From Reyranella sp. (GTDB lineage: Bacteria > Pseudomonadota > Alphaproteobacteria > Reyranellales > Reyranellaceae), in assembly GCF_017305915.1 (NCBI RefSeq), contig NZ_JAFKJN010000021.1, forward strand, positions 62,001 through 126,000: a stretch of 64,000 bases of DNA. The letters run 5' to 3'. Both the position numbers and the translations under genes were made by a program. The notes under the pieces are model-generated. The model saw nothing but the letters and a program-made list of their open reading frames with translations, had not been told where the DNA came from and made no database searches. How positions within the stretch are numbered: the first letter of the stretch is position 1; each line of letters opens with the position of its first letter. Positions 46,880-55,691 of this stretch are shown piece after piece.

Positions 46880-47836
46880 ATGACCGTCGCCACCATGACC
46901 GATTGGACGCGCGCGCGGCCGCAGCCCGGCTGGCTCGCGCGTCTTTTCGACTACAAGCCGTTCCTGGTCGTGGCCTGCCTGTTTCCGGCAATCGGGCTCT
47001 TGACCGTGTTCCTGACCTATCCGCTGGGCCTCGGCCTCTGGCTGTCGTTCACCGACACCAAGATCGGCCGCACCGGCCAGTGGGTCGGCTGGGACAACTT
47101 CGAATACCTGATGGAGGACCCGCAATTCTGGAGCGCGGTCTTCTACAGCGTGTTCTACACGGCGGTGGCGACCTTCGGAAAATTCGCGCTCGGGCTGTGG
47201 CTCGCCCTGCTCCTGAACAACCACGTGCCGTTCAAGAGCCTGCTGCGGGCCATCATCCTGCTGCCGTGGATCGTGCCGACGGTGCTGTCGGCGCTGGCCT
47301 TCTGGTGGCTCTACGATCCGCAGTTCTCGATCTTCTCCTATCTCGCGGTCGACGTGCTCGGCATCCGGGAGAAGCCGTTCGATTTCCTCAGCACCACTTG
47401 GCCTGCCCGGTGGTCGCTGATTGCGGCCAATATCTGGCGCGGCATCCCCTTCGTGGCGATCTCGCTGCTCGCCGGCCTGCAGACCATCTCGCCGTCGCTC
47501 TACGAGGCGGCGCTGCTCGACGGCTCGACCGCCTGGCAGCGCTTCCGCTACATCACCTTCCCGCTGCTCCTGCCGATCCTCGCGATCGTCATGACCTTCT
47601 CGATCATCTTCACCTTCACCGACTTCCAGCTTGTCTATGCCATCACCCGCGGCGGCCCGATCAACAGCACGCACTTGATGGCGACGCTCGCCTTCCAGCG
47701 CGGCATCGCCGGCGGCGAGCTGGGCGAGGGTGCGGCGATCGCGGTGTCGATGATCCCGTTCCTGGTGGTCGCCACTCTGTTCAGCTACTTCGCGCTGGCG
47801 CGCCGCAAGTGGCAGCAGGGAGAGGCCAATGACTGA
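46880..47836 (+). CDS. Sugar ABC transporter permease (MalF type), second system
   Basis: A 318-residue six-helix CUT1 permease. It has the EAA loop SLYEAALLDGSTAWQRFRYIT near residue 208 and the WLALLLNNHVPFKSLLRAIILLP string that parallels the paralogue at 24710. It overlaps the next permease by eight bases. Confidence 0.91.
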   Translation: MTVATMTDWTRARPQPGWLARLFDYKPFLVVACLFPAIGLLTVFLTYPLGLGLWLSFTDTKIGRTGQWVGWDNFEYLMEDPQFWSAVFYSVFYTAVATFGKFALGLWLALLLNNHVPFKSLLRAIILLPWIVPTVLSALAFWWLYDPQFSIFSYLAVDVLGIREKPFDFLSTTWPARWSLIAANIWRGIPFVAISLLAGLQTISPSLYEAALLDGSTAWQRFRYITFPLLLPILAIVMTFSIIFTFTDFQLVYAITRGGPINSTHLMATLAFQRGIAGGELGEGAAIAVSMIPFLVVATLFSYFALARRKWQQGEAND

Positions 47837-48737
47837 CGTCGTGAAGGTCGAGGCCGAGACCCCCTCGGGCAAGGCGACCGTCGTCCCCGAGCAGATGGCG
47901 TGGGACAACAAGGCGCGGCGGATGGTGACGATCTACCTGCCGCTCGCCTGCTTCGTCATCGTGCTGCTGTTCCCGTTCTATTGGATGACGATCACGGCCT
48001 TCAAGCCGAACGCCGAGCTCTACGACTACAAGAAGTACAATCCCTTCTGGATCGGCAGCCCGACGCTGGGCCACATCAAGCACCTGCTGTTCGAGACGGC
48101 CTATCCGAGCTGGCTGCTGACCACGATGGGCGTGGCGGTCGGCTCGACCGTGCTGTCGCTGTTCTCCAGCGTGCTGGCGGCCTATGCGATCCAGCGCCTG
48201 CGCTTCAAGGGCAGCCAGTATGTCGGCCTGGGCATCTACCTCGCCTACCTGGTGCCGCCCTCGATCCTGTTCATTCCGCTCGCCACCACGGTCTTTCAGC
48301 TCGGCCTGTTCGATTCGCCGCTGGCGCTGATCCTGACCTTCCCGACCTTCCTGGTGCCGTTCTCGACCTGGCTGCTGATCGGCTACTTCAAATCGATCCC
48401 GTACGAGCTGGAAGAGTGCGCGTTGATCGACGGCGCGACGCGGCTGCAGATCCTGCGCCGCATCACTCTGCCGCTCGCGGTGCCGGGCCTGATCTCGGCC
48501 GGCATCTTCTCCTTCACCCTGAGCTGGAACGAGTTCATCTACTCGCTGGCCTTCATCCAGAGCAGCGAGAAGAAGACCGTGCCGGTGGCCATCCTGACCG
48601 AGCTGGTGTCGGGCGACGTCTACCAGTGGGGCGCACTGATGGCGGGCTCGCTGCTGGGCTCGCTGCCGGTCGCGATCTTCTATTCCTTCTTCGTCGACTA
48701 CTACGTCTCGTCGCTGACCGGCGCCGTGAAGGAGTAG
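47829..48737 (+). CDS. Sugar ABC transporter permease (MalG type), second system
   Basis: A 302-residue CUT1 permease with the EAA loop ELEECALIDGATRLQILRRIT near residue 190 and the SWNEFIYSLAFIQSS segment. It is the last gene of the operon. Its final 37 bases overlap, antisense, the end of the small proline-rich gene. Confidence 0.91.
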   Translation: MTDVVKVEAETPSGKATVVPEQMAWDNKARRMVTIYLPLACFVIVLLFPFYWMTITAFKPNAELYDYKKYNPFWIGSPTLGHIKHLLFETAYPSWLLTTMGVAVGSTVLSLFSSVLAAYAIQRLRFKGSQYVGLGIYLAYLVPPSILFIPLATTVFQLGLFDSPLALILTFPTFLVPFSTWLLIGYFKSIPYELEECALIDGATRLQILRRITLPLAVPGLISAGIFSFTLSWNEFIYSLAFIQSSEKKTVPVAILTELVSGDVYQWGALMAGSLLGSLPVAIFYSFFVDYYVSSLTGAVKE

Positions 48738-48901
48738 GGCCGAGCCGCCGGGCTTGGCGGCCCGCCGGGATGCGGTATCGGCGGCTGGATCTCCGGCCAA
48801 GGCACTTCGTTGGGCGGCATCTCCGGCGGGATCGGCTGGATCTTGCCCGGCGTCGGCGGCGTCGGCGGAATGTCGGCAGGCGTCTCGGGCTTGTCGGGCA
48901 T
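48701..48901 (-). CDS. Small proline-rich protein
   Basis: A 66-residue protein with about one third proline, mostly spaced as P-P-x-P (PADIPPTPPTPGKIQPIPP). Likely disordered. Start at 48901 (MPDKPETPADI) has ggag nine bases upstream. Short proline-rich proteins of this type occur across Alphaproteobacteria, with no known function. It overlaps the permease 3' end on the other strand, which lowers certainty. Confidence 0.55.
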   Translation of the reverse strand: MPDKPETPADIPPTPPTPGKIQPIPPEMPPNEVPWPEIQPPIPHPGGPPSPAARPYSFTAPVSDET

Positions 48902-48917
48902 GGAACGGCTCCAAAGA

Positions 48918-48947
48918 GGAATGCCCGCCACACCGGGCGGGCATTCC
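48918..48947. terminator. Terminator hairpin
   Basis: The arms ggaatgcccgcc and ggcgggcattcc (12 pairs) flank acaccg. Read on the reverse strand, the stem is followed by ttcctcttt-like pyrimidines, fitting termination of the Gln-rich gene at 48963. Confidence 0.75.
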
Positions 48948-48962
48948 AACGTCTGAAGGGCG

Positions 48963-49136
48963 TCAGTGGTTCATATCGCCCTGATTGGGGTTCGGGTTCG
49001 GCTGCTGTGCCTCGCCCTTCTTGTTCCCTGGCTTGCGATTCTGGCGCTGCTGCTGCTCGCGCTGGGGCTGTTCGCGCTGCTGCTCGCTCGGGGGCTGTTG
49101 CGACGGGTTCTGGTTCGGATTGTTCCGGTCGTTCAT
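48963..49136 (-). CDS. Small Gln/Asn/Pro-rich disordered protein
   Basis: A 57-residue protein composed mostly of Gln, Asn, Pro, Arg and Glu (MNDRNNPNQNPSQQPPSEQ, ending NPNQGDMNH). No hydrophobic core, so intrinsically disordered. The ATG at 49136 is preceded by aggagagg, a strong ribosome site, and the gene is followed by a terminator; both support expression. No function can be assigned. Confidence 0.65.
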   Translation of the reverse strand: MNDRNNPNQNPSQQPPSEQQREQPQREQQQRQNRKPGNKKGEAQQPNPNPNQGDMNH

Positions 49137-49247
49137 GGTTTCCTCTCCTCGTGCGCAAGACGGCGGCCCCAATGGCCGCCGCTGGAGAGAAAACGATTGG
49201 GCAGGGACGAGAGTTGCGATCTCTAACGTGCTGAATAATAACGGATT

Positions 49248-50165
49248 TTACTTGCTCGCCGGGCCCGCCTTGGCCGCTCCGTCGCGTGTCCCGGGATAGC
49301 TCGCGCTGAGGCCGAAAATATCGACCAGGGCGTTGGGCTCCATGACCTTGTCGAGGTCCGACAGGCCCGCAGTCTTGGCGGGCTTCAGCCCGAGCACCAG
49401 GGCGCCTTTGGGGCCCTGCCAGTCATTGACGAACGAGGCCACGGCATCGAGCGCCTTCAAGGTTGCCGGCCCCTGGCCCTCGCAGAACGCCGCGATCGAC
49501 ACCAGGGCGAAGGCGACGAAGCCCTCCGCGGACTGGCCCTGCTCCTTGGCGATCGCCGGCAGCAGCTTGCCGATCAGGCCCTTGTCGTCGAGCGTCAGCG
49601 AGGCGGTGCGCAGCTTCCCGTCGTCCTTGGCGCCGGCCATCTCGCTCGACTTCGCGCTGACGCCGTCGATCACCAGCGTCAGCGCGATCTTGCCCTGGCC
49701 GCGCAGCGCGATCTCGAGCGCGTTGAGCGTGAACACCTTCTGGACGCCGTCGAGCCGGTAGTCGAGCACCACGTCCATCGGCACCCGCGGGATGCCGTAG
49801 GGCTCGAGCAGCGCGAACATGTCCTCGTCGCCGCTCATGCCCTCCAGCTTGATTTTGGCGAAGCGGGGCATGTCGTCGTCGTTGAGCTTCTTCATGCGCT
49901 CGAAGTCGAGCGCCTCGACCGTGACCTTGTCGATCTTGAGCGTGCTGTCCTTGTCGCCGGTGGTGGCGTTGGCCGGCATCACCGCAACCACCTCGTTCAG
50001 CACGAAGCCGGTGTCGCCCAGCGCCTCGGCGCCCTTGTAGGTGAAGCTCTTGAGCTCGATCTGCGGCTTGATCTCGCGCTCGAAGCGCTCGAGCCCGGTT
50101 TCCGCCATCGTCGCCGATGACAGGAAAAGCCACGCCAGGATCGTGGCCAGAAGAGATCGCATCAT
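49248..50165 (-). CDS. Exported protein of unknown function
   Basis: A 305-residue protein with a signal peptide (MMRSLLATILAWLFLSSATMA, cut before ET). The mature part has repeated beta-like segments (VTVEALDFERMKKLND, LDYRLDGVQKVFTLNALEIAL, KIALTLVIDG) and only one Cys, suggesting a periplasmic beta-rich domain. I do not recognise the family. Either of two ATGs (50165 or 50162) could start it. It may be co-transcribed with the NMT1-like gene upstream, 36 bases away. Confidence 0.75.
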   Translation of the reverse strand: MMRSLLATILAWLFLSSATMAETGLERFEREIKPQIELKSFTYKGAEALGDTGFVLNEVVAVMPANATTGDKDSTLKIDKVTVEALDFERMKKLNDDDMPRFAKIKLEGMSGDEDMFALLEPYGIPRVPMDVVLDYRLDGVQKVFTLNALEIALRGQGKIALTLVIDGVSAKSSEMAGAKDDGKLRTASLTLDDKGLIGKLLPAIAKEQGQSAEGFVAFALVSIAAFCEGQGPATLKALDAVASFVNDWQGPKGALVLGLKPAKTAGLSDLDKVMEPNALVDIFGLSASYPGTRDGAAKAGPASK

Positions 50166-50201
50166 CGCAGCCCCCGCTTCGCGCGACGGCAACCTAGCAC
50201 G

Positions 50202-51101
50202 TCAGGCGATGGCGCGCTTGGCGAGGCTTGTATCGACGCAATCGTCGAAGGCGATGTCCTTGGAAAGCGCCCCGAATGCGCGCATGGCGGCGTGCAGGCG
50301 GTCATAGCCCTCGCGGCGGATCACCGGGTCGCTCCCCCACAGGTTGAGGTTTCGGTAGCGGTCGATGGCGCCGGCGAAGATGTCCGTCGGCACATCGGGG
50401 AAATAGCGCTGCAGTTTTCCGGCGATCTCCGCCGCCGGCGTCGCCGCGAACCAGCCGAGCGTGCGGTACACGGCGCGGGTCATCTTGAGGAGATCGTCCT
50501 CGCGCTTTTCCAGCACGCTGCGGCGGGTGACCAGCGTGGTGTAGGCGGTGAGGCCGCGCGTTGCCGCTTCATACCAGACGTGGCCCGCGCCGGAGGCGAC
50601 CAGCCGTTCGGCATAGGGCTGGAAGACATGGATGGCGTCGACCGTGCCGGCCCGCAGCGCGGCCTCGTTCTCCGCCATCGAGCGGTCGGCGATGCGGTCC
50701 AGCGTGTCGGGATCGATGCCGGCGCGGCGGATGTCGTCGGCCAGGCAGATCCACGGCGTCGGCACTTCTGACACCGTCGCGAGCTTCCGGCCCTTGAGAT
50801 CGGCGAAGCGGAAGTCGGGCCGCGGCTCGCGACCGATGACGAAGAACGGATCGCGCGCCACGACATCGCAGAAGCAGACCAGGTCCGACCGGGGCTCGAC
50901 GTCGCGGGTCATCATCACGCGCAAGGGCCCGCCCCACATGACGTCGATCTCGCCGGCGCGCAGCGCCCTCACCGTCATCGGCGGGCTGGGCGAGGCGACC
51001 AGCTCGACCTCGACGCCCGCTGCGGTGAAGGCGCCGGTCGCATGCGCGGCATAGAAGGGCGCGTAGAACAACGCGCGGAAATTCTCGGACAGGCGGATCA
51101 T
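50202..51101 (-). CDS. NMT1/THI5-like substrate-binding protein, no signal peptide
   Basis: A 299-residue protein of the SsuA/THI5-like binding fold: YAPFYAAHATGAFTAAGVEV, then GEIDVMWGGPLRVM, then GRKLATVSEVPTPW. The start at 51101 (MIRLSENFRALFY) follows gggaaga. Unlike most ABC binding proteins it has no signal peptide or lipobox; extending to 51140 adds only MRLNCADFREDEP, which is not a signal either. It may act in the cytoplasm, as a sensor or a THI5-like enzyme, or rely on an undetected export route. No ABC permease is adjacent. Confidence 0.82.
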   Translation of the reverse strand: MIRLSENFRALFYAPFYAAHATGAFTAAGVEVELVASPSPPMTVRALRAGEIDVMWGGPLRVMMTRDVEPRSDLVCFCDVVARDPFFVIGREPRPDFRFADLKGRKLATVSEVPTPWICLADDIRRAGIDPDTLDRIADRSMAENEAALRAGTVDAIHVFQPYAERLVASGAGHVWYEAATRGLTAYTTLVTRRSVLEKREDDLLKMTRAVYRTLGWFAATPAAEIAGKLQRYFPDVPTDIFAGAIDRYRNLNLWGSDPVIRREGYDRLHAAMRAFGALSKDIAFDDCVDTSLAKRAIA

Positions 51102-51182
51102 CGGCTCATCTTCCCTGAAATCGGCGCAGTTCAGCCGCAATGCATCACAAACCGCTTCGTAGCCCCAACACGACGATATCCG

Positions 51183-51431
51183 ATGGAGGGCTGGTTGAAA
51201 CAGATGGTGATTCTGCTGGCGGTTCCGCTGCTCGGGCTCACGGCCTGCGGTGAGAGCACCGGCGACCGCGCGCTGAGCGGCGCCGGCATTGGCGCGGGCG
51301 TCGGTCTACTGGGGGGCGCACTCGCGGGCTCGCCGCTGACCGGCGCGCTGCTGGGCGGTGCGCTGGGTGCCGGTGCCGGTGTGCTGACGTCGCCCGGACA
51401 GGTCGATTTCGGCCGTCCGGTTTGGCGCTAG
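51183..51431 (+). CDS. Small lipoprotein with glycine-zipper domain
   Basis: An 82-residue protein. A hydrophobic leader (VILLAVPLLGLTAC) ends in a lipobox with Cys at residue 21. It is followed by a Gly/Ala-rich zipper (GAGIGAGVGLLGGALAG and GALLGGALGAGAG) as in OsmB/YMGG-like outer-membrane lipoproteins. An internal ATG at 51204 would give a shorter leader with the same lipobox and is also plausible. Likely an envelope stress or structural lipoprotein. Confidence 0.75.
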   Translation: MEGWLKQMVILLAVPLLGLTACGESTGDRALSGAGIGAGVGLLGGALAGSPLTGALLGGALGAGAGVLTSPGQVDFGRPVWR

Positions 51432-51507
51432 CCAGCGCGAGAAAGGTTGCGGCAACGCCTCTCGGGCACGCTGCGTTACCCCGCAGATCACAGCTCAGGA
51501 GGCAAAG

Positions 51508-51834
51508 ATGATCCGCACTACCTTGGTCATCCTGGCGCTGGTCGGCGCCGCCGGCGCGGCCCACGCTCAGACCTACCAGCGCTACGACATGGCGCGCGAT
51601 CCCTATGGCCGGCCGTTCGTCGGCGGTCCGGCGCAGCCCGGCCCGGGCGACTACACACAGCAACCGCCGGGCCTGCAGCCGATGGACCAGCAGGCGACCG
51701 CGGTGTCCCCCTACCGCGGCGTGCGCCAGCACGACGAGGCGTTCCGCGACGAGTACGGCTTCCGCTACGATCGCCGCGGCAACCGTATCGACGCGGGCGG
51801 CCACGTGATCTCGCCGCACACCACGACGCCGTAA
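51508..51834 (+). CDS. Small exported protein of unknown function
   Basis: A 108-residue protein with signal peptide MIRTTLVILALVGAAGAAHA. The mature part is polar and rich in Tyr, Arg, Pro and Gly (YQRYDMARDPYGRPFVGG, YGFRYDRRGNRIDAGGHVI). A strong caggagg site precedes the ATG, and a terminator follows. The fold and role are unknown; probably a periplasmic or surface protein. Confidence 0.75.
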   Translation: MIRTTLVILALVGAAGAAHAQTYQRYDMARDPYGRPFVGGPAQPGPGDYTQQPPGLQPMDQQATAVSPYRGVRQHDEAFRDEYGFRYDRRGNRIDAGGHVISPHTTTP

Positions 51835-51859
51835 TACCAATCGTCGTTCGCCTATCGGG

Positions 51860-51890
51860 AAGGCCCGCCAACCGGCGGGCCTTTCCTTTG
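51860..51890 (+). terminator. Rho-independent terminator
   Basis: A ten-pair stem (aaggcccgcc/ggcgggcctt) with loop aacc is followed by tcctttg. It closes the small exported-protein unit before the polyamine-type operon. Confidence 0.8.
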
Positions 51891-51933
51891 GTCTGACGCG
51901 CTCCTACAGTCTGCGCGAACAGATGGGGGCGAC

Positions 51934-52989
51934 ATGACCAGGAAGATCGTAGGCCGCCGCGAGGCAATGATGATCGGCAGCGCGGCCGCGCTCGCGAGCC
52001 GTGGTGCGCTCGCCCAGGAGCCGCCGAAGCCTGCGAGCATCGTGGTCAACCATTCCGGCGGCGCGATGGGCAGCGCCATGCGCAAGGCCTTCTTCAACGG
52101 CTTCGAGAAGAAGTACGGCATCCGCGTGGTCGAGACGAGCCCCGCCGACTTCGGCAAGCTGCGCGCCATGGTCGAATCGGGCAACGTCGAATGGGACGTC
52201 ACCGAGATCGGCGGCCAGGACGCGATCCGCGCCACCGAGATGAAGCTGGTCGAGAAGATCGACGACAAGATCGTCGATCGCTCGAAGTATCCCGAGAAGG
52301 CGCGCAGCCCGTACGTCTTCGCCTCGTCGGTCTACACCACGATCATCGGCTACCGCACCGACGTGTTCAAAGGCGGCACGCATCCCAAGAGCTGGGCCGA
52401 CTGGTGGGACGTCAAGAAGTTCCCCGGCGCGCGCTCGATGCGCGACCATCCGACCGACAATCTCGAGTTCGCGCTGCTCGCCGACGGCGTGACCCCCGAC
52501 AAGATCTACCCGATCGACTTCGACCGCGCCTTCAAGAAGCTCGACCAGATCAAGCCGCACGTGAACGTCTGGTGGGCGACCGGCCAGCAGCCGGCGCAGC
52601 TCCTGCTCGACAAGGAGGTCGTGCTGGCGACCGGCTGGAACGGCCGTTTCTACGACCTGATCAAGAAGGGCGGGCCGGTCGAGATCGAATGGAACCAGGG
52701 CGCGCTGAAGCAGGGCAGCTTCGTCATCCCGCGCGGCGCCAAGAACGCGTACTGGGGCCAGAAGATGCTGGCCGAGATGTCGGTGCCGCAGCAGCAGGCG
52801 ATCTATGCCACCGAGCTCGGCTATCCCGGCCTCAATCTCGAGGCGCTGAACTACGTCGACGCCAAGGTGAAGCCCTACCTGCCGACGCAGTACATCGACA
52901 AGCAGTTCTGGATCGACGATTCCTGGTACGCCGCCAACGGCACCAAGGCGCTGGAGCTGTGGAACGCCTGGAAGCTGAAGAAAGCGTAA
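51934..52989 (+). CDS. Polyamine-type (PotD-like) ABC binding protein
   Basis: A 351-residue binding protein. The leader MTRKIVGRREAMMIGSAAAL contains an Arg pair and hydrophobic run ending near ALAQE, so export could be by Tat. The mature part has PotD-family features: SMRDHPTDNLEFALLADG, HVNVWWATGQQPAQLLLDKEV and WNQGALKQGSFVIPRGAKN. It is the first gene of the operon with ATPase, two permeases and an amine-oxidase-like flavoprotein. Spermidine, putrescine or a related amine is the likely ligand. Confidence 0.9.
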   Translation: MTRKIVGRREAMMIGSAAALASRGALAQEPPKPASIVVNHSGGAMGSAMRKAFFNGFEKKYGIRVVETSPADFGKLRAMVESGNVEWDVTEIGGQDAIRATEMKLVEKIDDKIVDRSKYPEKARSPYVFASSVYTTIIGYRTDVFKGGTHPKSWADWWDVKKFPGARSMRDHPTDNLEFALLADGVTPDKIYPIDFDRAFKKLDQIKPHVNVWWATGQQPAQLLLDKEVVLATGWNGRFYDLIKKGGPVEIEWNQGALKQGSFVIPRGAKNAYWGQKMLAEMSVPQQQAIYATELGYPGLNLEALNYVDAKVKPYLPTQYIDKQFWIDDSWYAANGTKALELWNAWKLKKA

Positions 52990-52992
52990 CGG

Positions 52993-54027
52993 GTGGCGTC
53001 ACGTTCGGCTGACCTCAGGGTCGAGGGCCTGGTCAAGCGGTTCGGCGAGGTCGTGGCGCTCGACGGTGTGTCCCTCGACATCGCCTCCGGCGAGCTGCTG
53101 ACCATCCTGGGCCCCAGCGGCTCCGGCAAGACCACGCTACTCAAGGTCGTCGCGGGCTTCGAGACGCCGGATGCGGGCAGCGTCAGGGTCGATGGCACCG
53201 ACATCACCACGCTGCCGCCGGCCCGGCGCGACATCGGCATGGTGTTCCAGAACTATGCGCTGTTTCCGCACCTGACGGTCGCGCGCAACGTCGCCTTCCC
53301 GCTGGAGATGCGCAACGTCGGCAAGGCCGAGATCGAGCGCCGCGTCGCCGAGGCGCTGGAGCTGGTCGAGCTCGAGGGCTACGGCCGGCGCCTGCCGCGC
53401 CAGCTCTCGGGCGGCCAGCAGCAGCGGGTCGCTCTCGCCCGCGCCATCGTCTTCAATCCACGGCTCCTGCTGCTCGACGAGCCGTTCGGCGCGCTCGACC
53501 GCAAGCTGCGCGAGACCATGCAGCTCGAGGTGCGCCGGCTGCAGCGGCGGCTCGGCCTCACGACCATCTTCATCACCCACGACCAGGAAGAGGCGCTGGT
53601 CCTGTCGGATCGCATCGCGGTGATGAACAAGGGCTCGATCGAGCAGGTCGCCTCGACCACCGAGATCTACGAGCGGCCGGCCAACGATTTCGTCGCCGAC
53701 TTCGTGGGCGAGAGCAACATCTTCCACGGCACCGTCACCGAGGTGGGCTCGGTGACGCTCGATTCGGGCCGTCGCCTGCTGATCGCCCATCCGGCGTCGG
53801 TCGGCAGCCGGGTGGGCGTGCTGATGCGGCCCGAGCGCTTCGGCCGCGGCGCCAACAGCTTCAACGGCGAGGTCAAGGAGGCGGTCTATCTCGGCTCCTC
53901 GATCAAGCTCAGGCTCGCCTGCGACGCCGGGATGGAGCTGATCGTGCGCCAGCCGTCCGGCGCGCTGCCTGCGATTGGCAGCCGGATCTCCGTCGGCATC
54001 GAGCCCGAGTCGATCCATGTCTTCTAG
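52993..54027 (+). CDS. Polyamine-type ABC transporter ATPase (PotA-like)
   Basis: A 344-residue ATPase: Walker A GPSGSGKTTLLKV near residue 38, signature LSGGQQQRVALARAIVFN, Walker B LLLLDEPFGALDRKLRE, then a C-terminal TOBE domain. The start is a GTG four bases after the binding-protein stop. It overlaps the permease start by 11 bases. Confidence 0.92.
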   Translation: MASRSADLRVEGLVKRFGEVVALDGVSLDIASGELLTILGPSGSGKTTLLKVVAGFETPDAGSVRVDGTDITTLPPARRDIGMVFQNYALFPHLTVARNVAFPLEMRNVGKAEIERRVAEALELVELEGYGRRLPRQLSGGQQQRVALARAIVFNPRLLLLDEPFGALDRKLRETMQLEVRRLQRRLGLTTIFITHDQEEALVLSDRIAVMNKGSIEQVASTTEIYERPANDFVADFVGESNIFHGTVTEVGSVTLDSGRRLLIAHPASVGSRVGVLMRPERFGRGANSFNGEVKEAVYLGSSIKLRLACDAGMELIVRQPSGALPAIGSRISVGIEPESIHVF

Positions 54028-54892
54028 GACGGCGGGTGGCCTTCCCCCTCCCTTACCCTCCCCCGTCAGACGGGGGAGGGCTGGGTGGGGGCGAGCCGCA
54101 CTCCCCGCGCTGCCGGCGCTGGTGCTGCTGTTCGCCTTCTTCCTGTTCCCGGTCGTGCGCATGCTGGGCTTCAGCATCGAGGACGGATCGCTCGACTGGT
54201 ACGCCAAGGCACTGGGCGAGGAGCTCTATCTTCGCGTCTTCTGGAACACCTTCGAGATCGCCCTGCTCGTCACCGTGATCTGCCTGTTGGTCGGCTATCC
54301 GCTGGGCTTCCTGATCGCCACCACGACGCCGGGCTGGGCGACCTTGGGCTTCATCTTCGTGCTGCTGCCGCTCTGGACCTCGGTTCTGGTCCGCACCTAC
54401 GCCTGGATGGTGCTGCTCGGCCGCAACGGCGTGTTCAATCGCTGGCTGATCGAAGCAGGCGTGATCGCCGATCCCATACCGATGCTGAACAACTTCACCG
54501 GCGTGCTGATCGGCATGGTGCATGTCCTGCTGCCCTACATGGTGCTGCCGGTCTACGGCGCCGTGCGGCGGCTCGATCCGGCGCTGGTCGCGGCCGCCGA
54601 GGGGCTGGGCGCGTCGAGCTGGTCGATCTTCTGGCGCATCTACTTGCCGCTGACCCTGCCGGGCATCTTTGCCGGCGCGACCATCGTGTTCGTGCTGTCG
54701 CTCGGCTTCTTCATCACGCCGGCGCTGCTGGGCGGCGGCAAGGTGATGATGCTGGCGGTGCTGATCGAGCAGCAGATCCACCAGACCCTGAACTGGCCGT
54801 TCGCGGCGGCGCTGTCGGCCGTGCTGCTGGCGCTGACCCTCGGGGTCTACAGCCTGGCCCAGGCCTTCACCCGGCAGGAGGCGCGCCCATGA
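54017..54892 (+). CDS. Polyamine-type ABC permease (PotB-like) with repeat-encoded N terminus
   Basis: A 291-residue permease. From about residue 30 it is a normal PotB-type protein (LPALVLLFAFFLFPVVRM, EAA loop VAAAEGLGASSWSIFWRIYLP near residue 195). Residues 8-27 (GLPPPLPSPVRRGRAGWGR) are translated from a palindromic element and have no permease character. The ATG at 54017 lies inside the ATPase end. The permease may have gained this tail by repeat insertion, or a later start may be used, although no ATG follows before the first helix. Confidence 0.87.
   Translation: MSSRTAGGLPPPLPSPVRRGRAGWGRAALPALPALVLLFAFFLFPVVRMLGFSIEDGSLDWYAKALGEELYLRVFWNTFEIALLVTVICLLVGYPLGFLIATTTPGWATLGFIFVLLPLWTSVLVRTYAWMVLLGRNGVFNRWLIEAGVIADPIPMLNNFTGVLIGMVHVLLPYMVLPVYGAVRRLDPALVAAAEGLGASSWSIFWRIYLPLTLPGIFAGATIVFVLSLGFFITPALLGGGKVMMLAVLIEQQIHQTLNWPFAAALSAVLLALTLGVYSLAQAFTRQEARP
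54041..54093. repeat. Palindromic element within the permease coding region
   Basis: A perfect 11-pair stem ccctcccccgt/acgggggaggg with loop cag (54056-54080) is bordered by complementary C-rich and G-rich flanks (cttccccctc and gggtgggggc). It matches the short palindromes at 45492 and 40274. It is read in frame as part of the permease N terminus. Confidence 0.8.
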
Positions 54893-55680
54893 AGCCGAAC
54901 GGGAACCGCCGCCTGCTCGTCGCGCTCTGCACGCTGATCTACGTCTTCCTGATGCTGCCGCTGGTCGTGGTGTTCCCGATCTCGCTGAGCTCCGCGCCCT
55001 ACATGCAGTTCCCGCCGCCCGGCCTCAGCACCCAGTGGTACGAGCGCTATCTCGACGATCCGCAATGGATCGACGCCACCGTGCGCTCGCTCTATGTCGG
55101 CGGCGCCACGGCGGTGCTGGCGCTGCTGCTCGGCGTGCCGCTCGCCTTCAGCCTGGCGCGCGGCCGCTACGCCGGCCGGATCGCGGTCGATCGGCTGGCG
55201 CTGGCGCCCCTGATCGTGCCGGTCATCATCCTGTCGGTCGGCCTGTACGGCCTGTTCGCCAAGCTGAAGCTGATCGGCGAATGGTACGGGCTGGTGGTGG
55301 CCCACACCGTGCTGGCCCTGCCGTTCGTGGTGCTGGTCATGATGGCGGGCCTGCGCGACTTCGATCGCGCGCTGGAGCAGGCGGCGGAAGGGCTGGGCGC
55401 CAGCCGCCTGCAAACCCTGTTCCGCGTCACCCTGCCGTTGCTGCGGCCGAGCCTGGTCTCGGCCGGCCTGCTCGCCTTCATCTCGTCGTTCGACGAGCTG
55501 GTGGTCGCGCTGTTCCTCGCCGGCCCGAACATGACCTTGCCCAAGAAGATGTTCGACAACATCCTGATGGAGATCGATCCGACCATCGCCGCCGTGTCGG
55601 TGATGCAGATCGTCCTGGTCTCGATCGTGCTCGTCCTGATCGGTCGTTTCGGGCGTGGGCTGCAAGGCAGCGCGCGCTAG
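54889..55680 (+). CDS. Polyamine-type ABC permease (PotC-like)
   Basis: A 263-residue six-helix permease. Its N terminus is RLLVALCTLIYVFLMLPLVV, and its EAA loop is LEQAAEGLGASRLQTLFRVTLP near residue 160. SFDELVVALFLAGPNMTLP is typical of PotC-type proteins. Its start overlaps the PotB-like stop (ATGA). Confidence 0.91.
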   Translation: MKPNGNRRLLVALCTLIYVFLMLPLVVVFPISLSSAPYMQFPPPGLSTQWYERYLDDPQWIDATVRSLYVGGATAVLALLLGVPLAFSLARGRYAGRIAVDRLALAPLIVPVIILSVGLYGLFAKLKLIGEWYGLVVAHTVLALPFVVLVMMAGLRDFDRALEQAAEGLGASRLQTLFRVTLPLLRPSLVSAGLLAFISSFDELVVALFLAGPNMTLPKKMFDNILMEIDPTIAAVSVMQIVLVSIVLVLIGRFGRGLQGSAR

Positions 55681-55691
55681 AAGGAGTAGCC

